Below, piece by piece: positions 8,255 to 16,657 of a stretch of DNA of 36,583 nt. The first letter of the stretch is position 1; every line of letters begins with the position of its first letter. Source of the DNA: JBDKVA01 sp039679375 (lineage in GTDB: Bacteria > Bacillota > Clostridia > Acetivibrionales > DTU013). The stretch covers positions 1-36,583 of the forward strand of contig JBDKVA010000124.1 of NCBI GenBank assembly GCA_039679375.1, written 5' to 3'. The position numbers were made by a program, and so were the translations under genes. Below the pieces are notes generated by a model that did not search any database, was not told where the DNA came from, and saw only the letters and a program-made list of their open reading frames with translations.

Positions 8255-11200
8255 TTACACCCCGAATCTCACAAAGCAATAACGGTCGCGCCAGGTATCG
8301 CTGTCCATTCCGTTTTGCCATACGGCTTCCCCCGAAAAGTCGTGCGGTGCGACAAAATAAAGCTCGCCCTTTCTGTGATGATGCGGTCCAAGGAGGTTCC
8401 TGTTTCCGGCGAATAGCTGCAGCGTCATTTTATTATCTCCATCGTGAACAAATTCAGTGATGTCGATTGTATAAGGCGCCCACATCAGAGTTTTAACCGG
8501 TTGGCCATTAATGAACAGTTTCGAAACGGGCGCGTCCGGTTTTCCGATATCAAGTAGGATCCTCTTTTTTATGTTTTTGTAATTCGTATCATTTCCAGTA
8601 TTCTCATCGTTTTTACCTTTTCTATTGAGATTGCCGATATTTTCGGCGTTCCTGTGATCTTCGCCCAACTTAACGCAGAGGTTTTGACTGAGCTTTATCG
8701 ATCCGGCAAAGAAGCAGAAACCTTGTTGAGTCAGCTGCCCATTTGCCACCCTTTCGGGCTGGTCGACAATGACAAACGGGCCGTCTGTAAATAATGCTTT
8801 TTTCTCACCCTCTGTATATCCGCCTTTGCTTACCACTCCAAAGTCGCCTATTACATAAATACTTTCAAGCTCTGTGTCATAGGTCAGCTTGTTTTTCTCC
8901 GTTTCCAGTATGTTTTCGCCGAATAGAACGTCATAGACCTTCCGGCTCTGGTAGAAATGCCTCTCCAGAATGATTTCATTACGACCTATTTTAACGAAAG
9001 GCTTGATATTGATCTTTTTGAAAGCGCTGTCCTTCCACCAGCCAACGTCCGTGTATTCAATCCTGGAGTCATTGACTGTAATGGTCAGCTTATCTGCCGA
9101 TTCTACCGCAAGCAGAAATTCTTGGTTCTTTTCCAGGTCCAGCCTCGCTTCGAAGCAGAATTTCATTTCAACATTGCAGCTTTCCCGAAGATTCAGAAGG
9201 ATATCCATCAAATGGATCACCGGCACCGGTTCCTGCCAATCTCCGTGATTGATGCGGTAGCTGCAGTAATCCAGAGTGAGGGAATTCAGATTAGCTGCTT
9301 CAATATACCATTCCTTTTGCGGCGTAACAGTTTCCGCATCCTTTTCCATACTGCCGGAAGGCAAGCAGGTGATACCGTGCGTAGGCTTGCCGGTTTCATT
9401 GCCCCAAGGCACACCGGTTGTATCGTCCGAAGGCATGCCAATCCCGGCGTCAGACAATGGGGCAATGCTGCCTGAAGATCGTGTGACGGCAGCTTTACCT
9501 GTAACGATCACATGTGATTGCATTGGCAGAAATTCCAACTCTATGGTGGTTTTGCCATCATTCTGCCGGAAATCGATTTTTTCTACCGCACCGGTTTCAA
9601 GGTTCAATTTTGCTGTGGGAGCAATCTCCCCTATTTCAACGACGGCATGGTATGTTTCACCCTGACTGTGGTTGACCATAAAATAGGCCCGTGATCCGTC
9701 AAAGTTGATCACGCGGCTGTGAATGGATCTGATTTCACCGCACTGCGCACTGGTCCTGGAATTTTCATGCGGGGTATTTTTTGCAATGCATTCCGCCGCG
9801 CCGACCCTGCTATTACATGAAATGCTCAGCAAATTTACGCCGGAATCTTTCAGCAGTGCGTATAATTCAATCTCATTCTCTCCGATACAGGTTGTTTTTT
9901 TCTTAAGCATGGCCAGAGCGCTGCTGTTTTCCCTTCCGCCGACAAGGCCCGGGAAATCGCCGATGCTGATCAAAATACCGCCGTGATCGGTGAATTCATT
10001 CAGCAGCTTCAGCGTATATTCGTCGATGGTCATCATAGAGGGCATTATCACTATATGATAGCTGCATTGCCCTACGGTGAGCCTACCGCCCTGCACCCAT
10101 CCATGTCCTTCCATGATGGTCTCATCCCCATAATGATGGTCAATGTGAAGACCCGACAGCATTTGCGTGGCGTGTATAAAATCCTTGTTCAGCTTTTGGA
10201 GAGCTGGTGTATTGGAATGATTGTAAGCGATCCAGCCGCTTCTGATCGGGTGGAGCAGCAGCACGTCACAGGCATTGATGCCATCTGCAAGCAGCATTCC
10301 AAGTCTTGCAAAATAATCGTTGAAATTTTTATACTCTTCCCACCAGGGCTGCTGGTAGAACATGGAGGGCGGATAATCCCTCTTTCTGGCGCCCTCCAGT
10401 GTGTATCCTTCCAAATGCTGGCACATTAGGTTGACGCCGTTGACATACTGCCACTCGGCGATCCATTTCAGTTCCTCAAAGCTTACATTCCATCCGCAAA
10501 GGGCGAACATTTCCGACAGAATGAAGGGCTTGCCCAATTGATTGGCAACAGACGACACCTGCCTGGGAACCACAGGATTATCGATGAGCCTTCCAAGCCA
10601 ATCCATCCCCGGGATTTGCATGTATTCATAAAATGGCATGGCTCCTGCGGTCGATACCATCTGCGAATACAGGGTGTCTTCCATCATAACATGGCCTGTA
10701 AGCGTACAGTGATGATTCTCGCACCATTCGTATATTTGCTTTCCAAAGGACTCAACATAGAGACTGCTTACGACACTCCAGAAATCATACCTTGTCTGCT
10801 GATAACCTCTGCACTCGACAAACAGCGCCGGAAGTACGTCCAATATATCGTAGCCGTGCTTCTGGCGGAATGCTTCCGGTATCACGTGGGACCAGGGAAT
10901 TCCCTGAACGGAATATTGGGGCTCGTCGGTGAAAAATCCCGGCATGCCATTTCCGAAGTGTTCTCCAAACCGTTTATGATATTCATCATGTGTACAATCA
11001 ATAAATGCCTTTACTGCATCCTTATTCAGGATATCAAGGTAATAGGGGCTGGATTTTTGCCTTATAACAAATATTTCGCAAGTATCTTTTAGGCAAGCAT
11101 CCTTTTTGAAATGTAATTTTTCAAAAGCAGCATCCTTATCTGCTTCAGTTACGGACTCCGCATCAAGGCTTGACTCCGCGTGATTCAGGCAAAACAGCTC

Positions 11201-11668
11201 TCCGGAGGCTTCCAGGCGGTAAATTCCCAGGATAAACCCGCCTATATGAGGAAGACCATTGGCATCAGAGCCGTTGCCAGCCTGTGGAATTTCCATGTTT
11301 GCCTTTAAAGAATCGTATGAGATGCGTTCCATTTCCAACCATTTTACTTGATACCCGATACCCATTGCGGGAACCTTTCCGCCGGCAAAGCCGCTTGGCC
11401 AGCCCTCTTCATCATAACACCAGGAGCTCATCCCGAGGCTGTTGCCTTCCTCCAGACAGGCTTTGATACAGTTCATCCAGTCTGCGCCCATATATTCCGT
11501 TCTAAGTCCGCCTCTGGCATGCATGAAATAGCCGCCAAGCCCAGCTCTGTCCATCTCCCGTATCTGCCATCTGAGAAATTCAGGATCGAGCCTGTCATTC
11601 CATGACCAGAACGGTATAGCCCTATATTCCTTATTCGGATTTTTTAAATTTATCGGAAACTGTTTCAT
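8255..11668 (-). CDS. GH106-like (alpha-L-rhamnosidase superfamily) glycosidase A
   Basis: A 1137-residue cytoplasmic glycosidase. The N-terminal barrel carries the signature of GH106-type proteins: IPFWSWND, LGGYFMHARGGLRTEY, and SWCYDEEGWPSGFAGG. Candidate catalytic acids are Glu249 in FTDEPQY and Glu386 in LSEMF; Glu330 in TGHVMMED is a further candidate. The C-terminal part looks like beta-sandwich carbohydrate-binding domains and has the conserved NLLGPHHHRKGE motif. Three consecutive ATGs follow GGAGGG (11680-11675); the third, at 11668, has the best spacing (six bases). No signal peptide is present. It is paralogous to the gene at 31394. An Asn/Lys-rich insert near residues 1003-1034 is absent from the paralogue. 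It is the first gene of the operon with the UroD-like gene and is divergent from an AraC gene. Rhamnose specificity is inference. Confidence 0.75.
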   Translation of the reverse strand: MKQFPINLKNPNKEYRAIPFWSWNDRLDPEFLRWQIREMDRAGLGGYFMHARGGLRTEYMGADWMNCIKACLEEGNSLGMSSWCYDEEGWPSGFAGGKVPAMGIGYQVKWLEMERISYDSLKANMEIPQAGNGSDANGLPHIGGFILGIYRLEASGELFCLNHAESSLDAESVTEADKDAAFEKLHFKKDACLKDTCEIFVIRQKSSPYYLDILNKDAVKAFIDCTHDEYHKRFGEHFGNGMPGFFTDEPQYSVQGIPWSHVIPEAFRQKHGYDILDVLPALFVECRGYQQTRYDFWSVVSSLYVESFGKQIYEWCENHHCTLTGHVMMEDTLYSQMVSTAGAMPFYEYMQIPGMDWLGRLIDNPVVPRQVSSVANQLGKPFILSEMFALCGWNVSFEELKWIAEWQYVNGVNLMCQHLEGYTLEGARKRDYPPSMFYQQPWWEEYKNFNDYFARLGMLLADGINACDVLLLHPIRSGWIAYNHSNTPALQKLNKDFIHATQMLSGLHIDHHYGDETIMEGHGWVQGGRLTVGQCSYHIVIMPSMMTIDEYTLKLLNEFTDHGGILISIGDFPGLVGGRENSSALAMLKKKTTCIGENEIELYALLKDSGVNLLSISCNSRVGAAECIAKNTPHENSRTSAQCGEIRSIHSRVINFDGSRAYFMVNHSQGETYHAVVEIGEIAPTAKLNLETGAVEKIDFRQNDGKTTIELEFLPMQSHVIVTGKAAVTRSSGSIAPLSDAGIGMPSDDTTGVPWGNETGKPTHGITCLPSGSMEKDAETVTPQKEWYIEAANLNSLTLDYCSYRINHGDWQEPVPVIHLMDILLNLRESCNVEMKFCFEARLDLEKNQEFLLAVESADKLTITVNDSRIEYTDVGWWKDSAFKKINIKPFVKIGRNEIILERHFYQSRKVYDVLFGENILETEKNKLTYDTELESIYVIGDFGVVSKGGYTEGEKKALFTDGPFVIVDQPERVANGQLTQQGFCFFAGSIKLSQNLCVKLGEDHRNAENIGNLNRKGKNDENTGNDTNYKNIKKRILLDIGKPDAPVSKLFINGQPVKTLMWAPYTIDITEFVHDGDNKMTLQLFAGNRNLLGPHHHRKGELYFVAPHDFSGEAVWQNGMDSDTWRDRYCFVRFGV

Positions 11669-11732
11669 CATCATCCCTCCACAATTTATCCATTAAAGCC
11701 ATCTTACCATTTTTAAATCTTCTCTCACGGTG

Positions 11733-11776
11733 TTAAATCATCCAATATGGGGGGCGGATGCGATAAATCATGCGAT
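11733..11776. promoter_or_regulatory. Repeated sites in the divergent GH106-like/AraC control region
   Basis: The sequence TAAATCATSC occurs twice, in register at 11733-11743 and 11763-11773, 30 bases apart. Within the second copy ATGCGAT is repeated at 11758-11764 and 11770-11776, 12 bases apart. Same-face direct repeats between divergent genes are typical of AraC-family binding sites. A TATAAT at 11807-11812 could serve the AraC gene, but its nearest -35-like TTGACT lies 20 bases away, as in activator-dependent promoters. Confidence 0.35.
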
Positions 11777-11879
11777 ACTTTTGACTATATTAATTAGTTC
11801 ATTCAATATAATTGCATTACCGCATTAGCTGAGATATTATAAACTCAGCACATTTTTTATGAGCTTGGGGGACCATCCT

Positions 11880-12770
11880 ATGGAATACACACTTGACTAT
11901 TTTGATACCGGCGAGAGAATTTTCCGGCCAGGGGAGTCTGTATACGTTAATAAGGTAGTAGAGCAGGTACAAAGCCATCTGCACGCCCATGATTATATAG
12001 AGATCGCTTATGTAGCCTCGGGTTGCGGGATCCACCGCCTGGGAGATGCGGAATATAAAGTTGCGCGGGGGGACCTCTTTTTGATCAACTACCGAATACC
12101 GCATGAATTCCGCTCTTTTACCGATATGTCGGAACCTCCGCTCGTTGTATGCAATTGCATTTTCAAACCGGAATTCATTGATTGTTCGCTTTTGAATTGC
12201 CGCGATTTTGCGAAGGTCGCCCATCACTCGTTATTCCGGTCGCTGTTTCCCGAGGAAGATAAATCCTGCTCCGACATCATACTGCTTAACTGTGACAACC
12301 GCGCCATAGGCGAGCTGTATGAGAAAATGCTTATCGAATACAACCTTCGGGATACAGGGTATATTGAAATGCTGCGTGCTTATGTGATAGAGCTCTTTGT
12401 GACTATTTTCAGATCCTTCGGGACTGGAAGAACAGAGTCGGTTATCGAGAGGCAACACAGGGAAATGATCGCAAGGGCTATAGCATACCTCAAACACAAT
12501 TACAGCCAGGAAGTCAAGCTGGAGGATCTATCCATGATGTCCTTCCTTAGCCGTAATTATTTTTGCAGGCTGTTCAAACAGCATACCGGAGTCACCGTGT
12601 CCGAATACATCCAGAAGGTCCGCATGGATGAAGCCTGCCGTCTGCTCAGGGAAACCGCCGGGAAAGTGATTGATATCGCTGCGGATGTTGGCTACAGTGA
12701 CATCAAGTTCTTTAACACGGTTTTCAAGAGGCAGACGGGGAAAACCCCGGGAGCCTACAGAAAAGGATAA
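11880..12770 (+). CDS. AraC-family regulator with cupin sensor domain
   Basis: A 296-residue regulator. The N-terminal half is a cupin-like sugar-binding domain (His35, His37 and Glu41 in HLHAHDYIEI; GDLFLINYRIPHEF). The C-terminal 95 residues hold two helix-turn-helix motifs, ending in the AraC signature (AADVGYSDIKFFNTVFKRQTG followed by PGAYRK). The start at 11880 is preferred over the in-frame ATG at 11859 because GGGGGA at 11867-11872 is seven bases upstream. It is divergent from the GH106-like/UroD operon and is its likely sugar-responsive activator. The regulated gene set is inferred from position only. Confidence 0.88.
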   Translation: MEYTLDYFDTGERIFRPGESVYVNKVVEQVQSHLHAHDYIEIAYVASGCGIHRLGDAEYKVARGDLFLINYRIPHEFRSFTDMSEPPLVVCNCIFKPEFIDCSLLNCRDFAKVAHHSLFRSLFPEEDKSCSDIILLNCDNRAIGELYEKMLIEYNLRDTGYIEMLRAYVIELFVTIFRSFGTGRTESVIERQHREMIARAIAYLKHNYSQEVKLEDLSMMSFLSRNYFCRLFKQHTGVTVSEYIQKVRMDEACRLLRETAGKVIDIAADVGYSDIKFFNTVFKRQTGKTPGAYRKG

Positions 12771-12781
12771 GAAAAATAAAA

Positions 12782-12817
12782 CAGCCGCCTTATTGATATA
12801 GACAAAACAGGCGGCTG
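12782..12817. terminator. Bidirectional terminator between AraC and TRAP genes
   Basis: A perfect 9-bp inverted repeat (12782-12790 and 12809-12817) lies between two convergent genes. On the minus strand the hairpin is followed by a T-rich run, and on the plus strand by a weaker one, so it should mainly end the TRAP operon. Confidence 0.75.
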
Positions 12818-12847
12818 ACCATATAATTTTCCAGCTTAATTCACTTG

Positions 12848-14830
12848 CTATAGCTTCAAGTTTTGTACTTTATTTACTTGATTCATTTTTATCTTTTTAT
12901 ACTGCCACAACAGCGTAACTATTATAAGGCCGGCGCCAATCAAATCGGTGATCAGACCTGGATCGATCAGCAGAAGACCTCCGGCCAGGAACAAAAGCCT
13001 TTCAACCCATCCTGCATGTGTCAGGAAATACCCTTCCATTGCTGCGCCAATCCCAAGCATACCCACGAGTGAGGTTATGATCATCTGAACTACGTGAAGC
13101 GGTGTTGTATTAATAAGCAGCAGCGCGGGGCTGTAAACGAATATATACGGTATGATAAATGCTGCAACAGCCAGTTTTGTAGCTGTTAAGCCTGTCTTGA
13201 ACGGATTGCTTTTTGCGATCGCCGAGCCCGCATAAGCAGCCAATGCAACCGGCGGCGTGATATCGGCCACGATTCCGAAGTAGAACGTGAACATATGGGC
13301 AGCCAGAACAGGAACGCCAAGCTGAACGACAGCCGGAGCCGTAATCGTTGATGTGATCAGATAATTGGCTGTCGTGGGTACGCCCATACCAAGTATCAGC
13401 GATGATATCATGGTGAAGAACAAGGTCAGTATTTTTACACCGCCTGAAATACCGAGCAGTCCGGTAGCCATTTTCAGTCCCAGTCCGGTCAATGTCACGA
13501 CTCCGATGATGATCCCCGCCATTGCGCAGGCAATAGCTACACTTAGAATATTTCGTGCGCCGATCTCCAGAGCATCAACGAAATCACTGAAGTTCATACG
13601 AGTACTCTTTTTGATCATACTGGCTAAGATAGAGAATATGATTCCGAATATAGCTGCTCTTACCGGAGTAGAACCTTCAGCAAGGAAATAAATGATAGCG
13701 ATAAGCGGCAGGAAAAGATGCCCTCTATCTTTTAATACATGCCACACATTTGGAAGCTCAGACTTACTCATTCCGCGCATTCCTAATTTCTTTGCTTCAA
13801 AATGAACCATAATAAAGATGCCTGAAAAATAAAGTATCGCAGGAATAATGGCAGCCTTGGCCACCTCCATATAAGAGATGCCGAGGGATTCGGCCATAAG
13901 GAACGCTGCGGCGCCCATAATAGGAGGCATGATCTGACCGCCGGTGGAAGCGGCTGCTTCAACAGCGGCAGCAAATTCGGGTTTGTAACCCAGGCTTTTC
14001 ATCATGGGGATGGTAAAGCTGCCTGAACCAACGGTATTGGATACCGAGCTGCCTGAAACAGTGCCCTCAAGAGCGCTGGTAATAACTGCGACCTTTGCCG
14101 GCCCGCCGGCTGCAAACCCTGCTATTGCATTGGAAATGTCGATAAAGAACTTTCCAATGCCCGTTTTTTCGAGGAAAGCACCAAACAATATAAATAGAAA
14201 TATGAACGTTGAGCATACACCAAGCGGTATTCCCAAAACGCCTTCAGTAGTGAAGAAAAGGTGTGATACTATCCTCTTGAAGGAATATCCTCTGTGGTTT
14301 AAAAAGCCCGGCATATATGGTCCCAGATAAGCATATGCAATAAATACGCCGGCAATGATCAGAATCGGCAATCCTACAGCCCTCCTGCATATTTCCATTA
14401 CAAGCAGGATCCCGATTACGCCTATGATGATATCAACCGTTGTGTAAGCGCCGGAACGGTCAATGAGAGCTCTATAGTTCAGTATAAGATAACCTGCAAC
14501 GCTTGCGCCAAGCACTCCTAAAATGATATCAAGAACAGGGAGTTTTTCCCGGGACGATTTGGAGGTTGCCGGATAAAGCAGGAAGGACAGCAACAGAACA
14601 AATCCTAAAAGGACTGCGCGCTGAAGCTGGGCAGGAAGTGCCCCTTTCAAGGCAGTATAAAGCTGAAACAGAGAAAATATGATTGCAATGGCGCCTACAG
14701 CATAGCGTGCTATACCTTTTAAATCTCTGTATGCCGAACCTCTGTCATATTTAGCCATGATTTCGTCGATTTCCCTCTGGCCAGGGACATTTTTAAGCTC
14801 AACTTCCGGCTGTATTTCATTTTCACTCAT
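12848..14830 (-). CDS. TRAP transporter fused permease, 4TM/12TM type
   Basis: A 660-residue polytopic membrane protein matching the fused DctQ-DctM permeases of TAXI-type TRAP transporters, which use ion gradients to import organic acids such as dicarboxylates. The N-terminal quarter supplies the small-subunit helices. The large-subunit part carries the typical SALEGTVSGSSVSNTVGSGSFTIP in two readable pieces and the STGGQIMPPIMGAAAF motif. The last helices near the C terminus end in KKIKMNQ. Two ATGs compete: 14836, three bases after AAGGGGG, and 14830, nine bases after. I prefer 14830 because it overlaps the DUF1850 stop as ATGAGTGA, a sign of translational coupling. Third gene of a three-gene operon. 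Substrate unknown. Confidence 0.88.
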   Translation of the reverse strand: MSENEIQPEVELKNVPGQREIDEIMAKYDRGSAYRDLKGIARYAVGAIAIIFSLFQLYTALKGALPAQLQRAVLLGFVLLLSFLLYPATSKSSREKLPVLDIILGVLGASVAGYLILNYRALIDRSGAYTTVDIIIGVIGILLVMEICRRAVGLPILIIAGVFIAYAYLGPYMPGFLNHRGYSFKRIVSHLFFTTEGVLGIPLGVCSTFIFLFILFGAFLEKTGIGKFFIDISNAIAGFAAGGPAKVAVITSALEGTVSGSSVSNTVGSGSFTIPMMKSLGYKPEFAAAVEAAASTGGQIMPPIMGAAAFLMAESLGISYMEVAKAAIIPAILYFSGIFIMVHFEAKKLGMRGMSKSELPNVWHVLKDRGHLFLPLIAIIYFLAEGSTPVRAAIFGIIFSILASMIKKSTRMNFSDFVDALEIGARNILSVAIACAMAGIIIGVVTLTGLGLKMATGLLGISGGVKILTLFFTMISSLILGMGVPTTANYLITSTITAPAVVQLGVPVLAAHMFTFYFGIVADITPPVALAAYAGSAIAKSNPFKTGLTATKLAVAAFIIPYIFVYSPALLLINTTPLHVVQMIITSLVGMLGIGAAMEGYFLTHAGWVERLLFLAGGLLLIDPGLITDLIGAGLIIVTLLWQYKKIKMNQVNKVQNLKL

Positions 14831-15395
14831 AAGCATTAACCCCCTTAAGTATATAATAAACCGGGATGCGACGCACTTCAAAACGAACGGTCTGTTTGGG
14901 TGCGGTCAGATGATCCAGCCGAATTTCCCGGCCTTGAATGCAAAGAGTATGGTCGGCCACAGTGCCGACTTTAAGCAGGTATCTGTCAATATGTTTATTT
15001 ATATTTGTGATTTCCAGTCTGTCTTCCTTCCGTATGAGAACCTGCCCCGGTTCCAGTTCACAAGGCACACCTGCTCCGAACGAATGAAAAACGGTTTTGA
15101 TCAGTTTGATGCCATCATCCTGTTCCAGCTCAAATACATCCTCTATCGGACTTTTATTGACTGAATGCACATATTTTACACTAAAGATATCTCCAGGAGA
15201 CACATCGGTGTAATAAAGGATTTTACCTGTTTTTTCTTCAATAACAGTGAATCTTTTGCAAACAGGTAAAAATAATATGAATACGATCATTGTAATAATT
15301 ACAGCAATTCCCGATAATTTAAAAGCAGGCCAGGCCTTGCGACAGCCTAGCCTGCTAGCAGATCCGGGATATCGGCATTTATGCGTCGGGTTCAT
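14823..15395 (-). CDS. DUF1850 protein of the TRAP operon
   Basis: A 190-residue protein with a single membrane anchor (about residues 27-45) and a DUF1850 domain outside the membrane, recognised by the YVHSVNKSPIEDVFEL segment. DUF1850 genes usually sit between a TAXI binding protein and a fused TRAP permease, exactly as here, but their role is not established. The ATG is three bases after the binding-protein stop, and the gene overlaps the permease start by eight bases, so all three genes are translated as a unit. The ribosome site is weak. An arginine- and cysteine-containing leader of about 25 residues precedes the helix, longer than needed, so the true start could be further in. Confidence 0.75.
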   Translation of the reverse strand: MNPTHKCRYPGSASRLGCRKAWPAFKLSGIAVIITMIVFILFLPVCKRFTVIEEKTGKILYYTDVSPGDIFSVKYVHSVNKSPIEDVFELEQDDGIKLIKTVFHSFGAGVPCELEPGQVLIRKEDRLEITNINKHIDRYLLKVGTVADHTLCIQGREIRLDHLTAPKQTVRFEVRRIPVYYILKGVNAYE

Positions 15396-15398
15396 TTT

Positions 15399-16355
15399 TT
15401 ACTTTATAACGCCCTTTTCTTTATAGTACTTCTCGGCACCCGGATGGAAGGGAACGGAAACGCCTTCGACTGCACCCTCAAGGCTTAATTCTTTTCCTTT
15501 TGCATGAGCAGCAGCCAGATCACTCTGGTTCTCGAACAATGCCTTGGTCAGCTTGTAAACAACATCGTCCTTGACGTCTTTTCCGGCAATAAGGGTAGCC
15601 ATGACAGCCAGCGTATTGGCATCCGCATCCATACCTTTGTATGTATCCTTGGTAATAGTAAACTTCGTATAGAAAGGATATTTGGTCTTAAGCTTTTCAG
15701 CGGTCGCATCATCTATAGAGAGAACCTTGACGGATGAAAGTGCTGTTATTTCCTGTATGGCGGCATTGGGTATCCCGGCTGTTACAAAGAAACCGTCAAG
15801 CTGCTTATCCTTGAATGCGCTTGCAGATTCGCTGAAGGAAAGATGGCTTGCCTTAATATCTTCGAAGCTTAAGCCATATGCTTCCAGAATCTGTTTTGCA
15901 TTAGCTTCTACACCGCTTCCTGCATCGCCTACGGAAATCTTCTTGCCCTTCATGTCGGCAATTGTTTTGATTCCGCTGTCAGGTGATACAACGATCTGAA
16001 TGATTTCAGGATACAGTACGGCTACGGTTCTGATATTTTCAACCTTTTCGCCGTTGAAAAGCTCAATACCGTTATACGCATAGTCCATGACATCGTTTTG
16101 CACGATGGCAAGCTCTGCTTCTTTAGAACCGATCAGGCGGATGTTTTCCTTGGATGCACCTGTTGATTGAGCGGTTACATTCATATTTGCGACCTTTGAA
16201 TTAAATATCTGGCATATCGATCCGCCAAATGAATAGTATGTACCGGATGTGCCTCCTGTTGCCATGATAAGATTGGTTTTTGCTGTAGTGCAGCCGGTAA
16301 GAACGGCTACGGATAAGAAGACCAGGAGCATGACTGAAATCAGAATCTTTTTCAT
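15399..16355 (-). CDS. TAXI-family TRAP solute-binding lipoprotein
   Basis: A 318-residue extracellular lipoprotein. A lipobox (LTGC, lipid-modified Cys22) ends the signal peptide. The mature part starts with the TAXI family signature ATGGTSGTYYSFGGSI and continues with STGASKENIRLI and QNDVMDYAYNG, features of the TAXI TRAP receptors. It captures the substrate and hands it to the fused permease encoded two genes downstream. A GGGGGA ribosome site lies just upstream of the start. It is the first gene of the operon, with its own promoter. Confidence 0.9.
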   Translation of the reverse strand: MKKILISVMLLVFLSVAVLTGCTTAKTNLIMATGGTSGTYYSFGGSICQIFNSKVANMNVTAQSTGASKENIRLIGSKEAELAIVQNDVMDYAYNGIELFNGEKVENIRTVAVLYPEIIQIVVSPDSGIKTIADMKGKKISVGDAGSGVEANAKQILEAYGLSFEDIKASHLSFSESASAFKDKQLDGFFVTAGIPNAAIQEITALSSVKVLSIDDATAEKLKTKYPFYTKFTITKDTYKGMDADANTLAVMATLIAGKDVKDDVVYKLTKALFENQSDLAAAHAKGKELSLEGAVEGVSVPFHPGAEKYYKEKGVIK

Positions 16356-16407
16356 CTTATTCCCCCCATATTAATTTGGTTGCTAAAAAAGAATTATACT
16401 TATTTGT

Positions 16408-16436
16408 ATTATATAAAAAAGTTTATAATTATGCAA
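16408..16436 (-). promoter_or_regulatory. Sigma-A promoter of the TRAP operon
   Basis: On the minus strand TTGCAT (16436-16431) and a perfect TATAAT (16413-16408) are separated by 17 bases. Transcription would start near 16401, about 46 bases before the TAXI receptor ATG. The remainder of 16437-16600 shows nothing else. Confidence 0.7.
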
Positions 16437-16606
16437 TCATTTGGGAAAGTAAAGTGAACAGAATATAAAGAATTGTGTTAGGATACTTTATCATGTTGTC
16501 ACTATGCTAATCTGCCAGATATTACATATCGCTTAAACTTACAATATATAGATAATATGTAATTGTAGATGCTTATCAATAAGGACTTTAATAAATATTA
16601 AAAACA

Positions 16607-16632
16607 GCCCGGTGAAAATATCATCACCGGGC
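16607..16632 (-). terminator. Terminator of the sugar ABC operon
   Basis: A perfect 9-bp GC-rich inverted repeat (16607-16615 and 16624-16632) with an 8-base loop is followed on the minus strand by a T run (16605-16601 side). It lies just downstream of the minus-strand binding-protein gene. Confidence 0.8.
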
Positions 16633-16657
16633 CGCTTGTTTTTATTGATTTGCTTAT

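Noticed and set aside
8957..11605. Several plus-strand frames of up to 184 codons opposite glycosidase A
   Set aside because: They are shadows of a long conserved coding frame; none has a start signal or motif.
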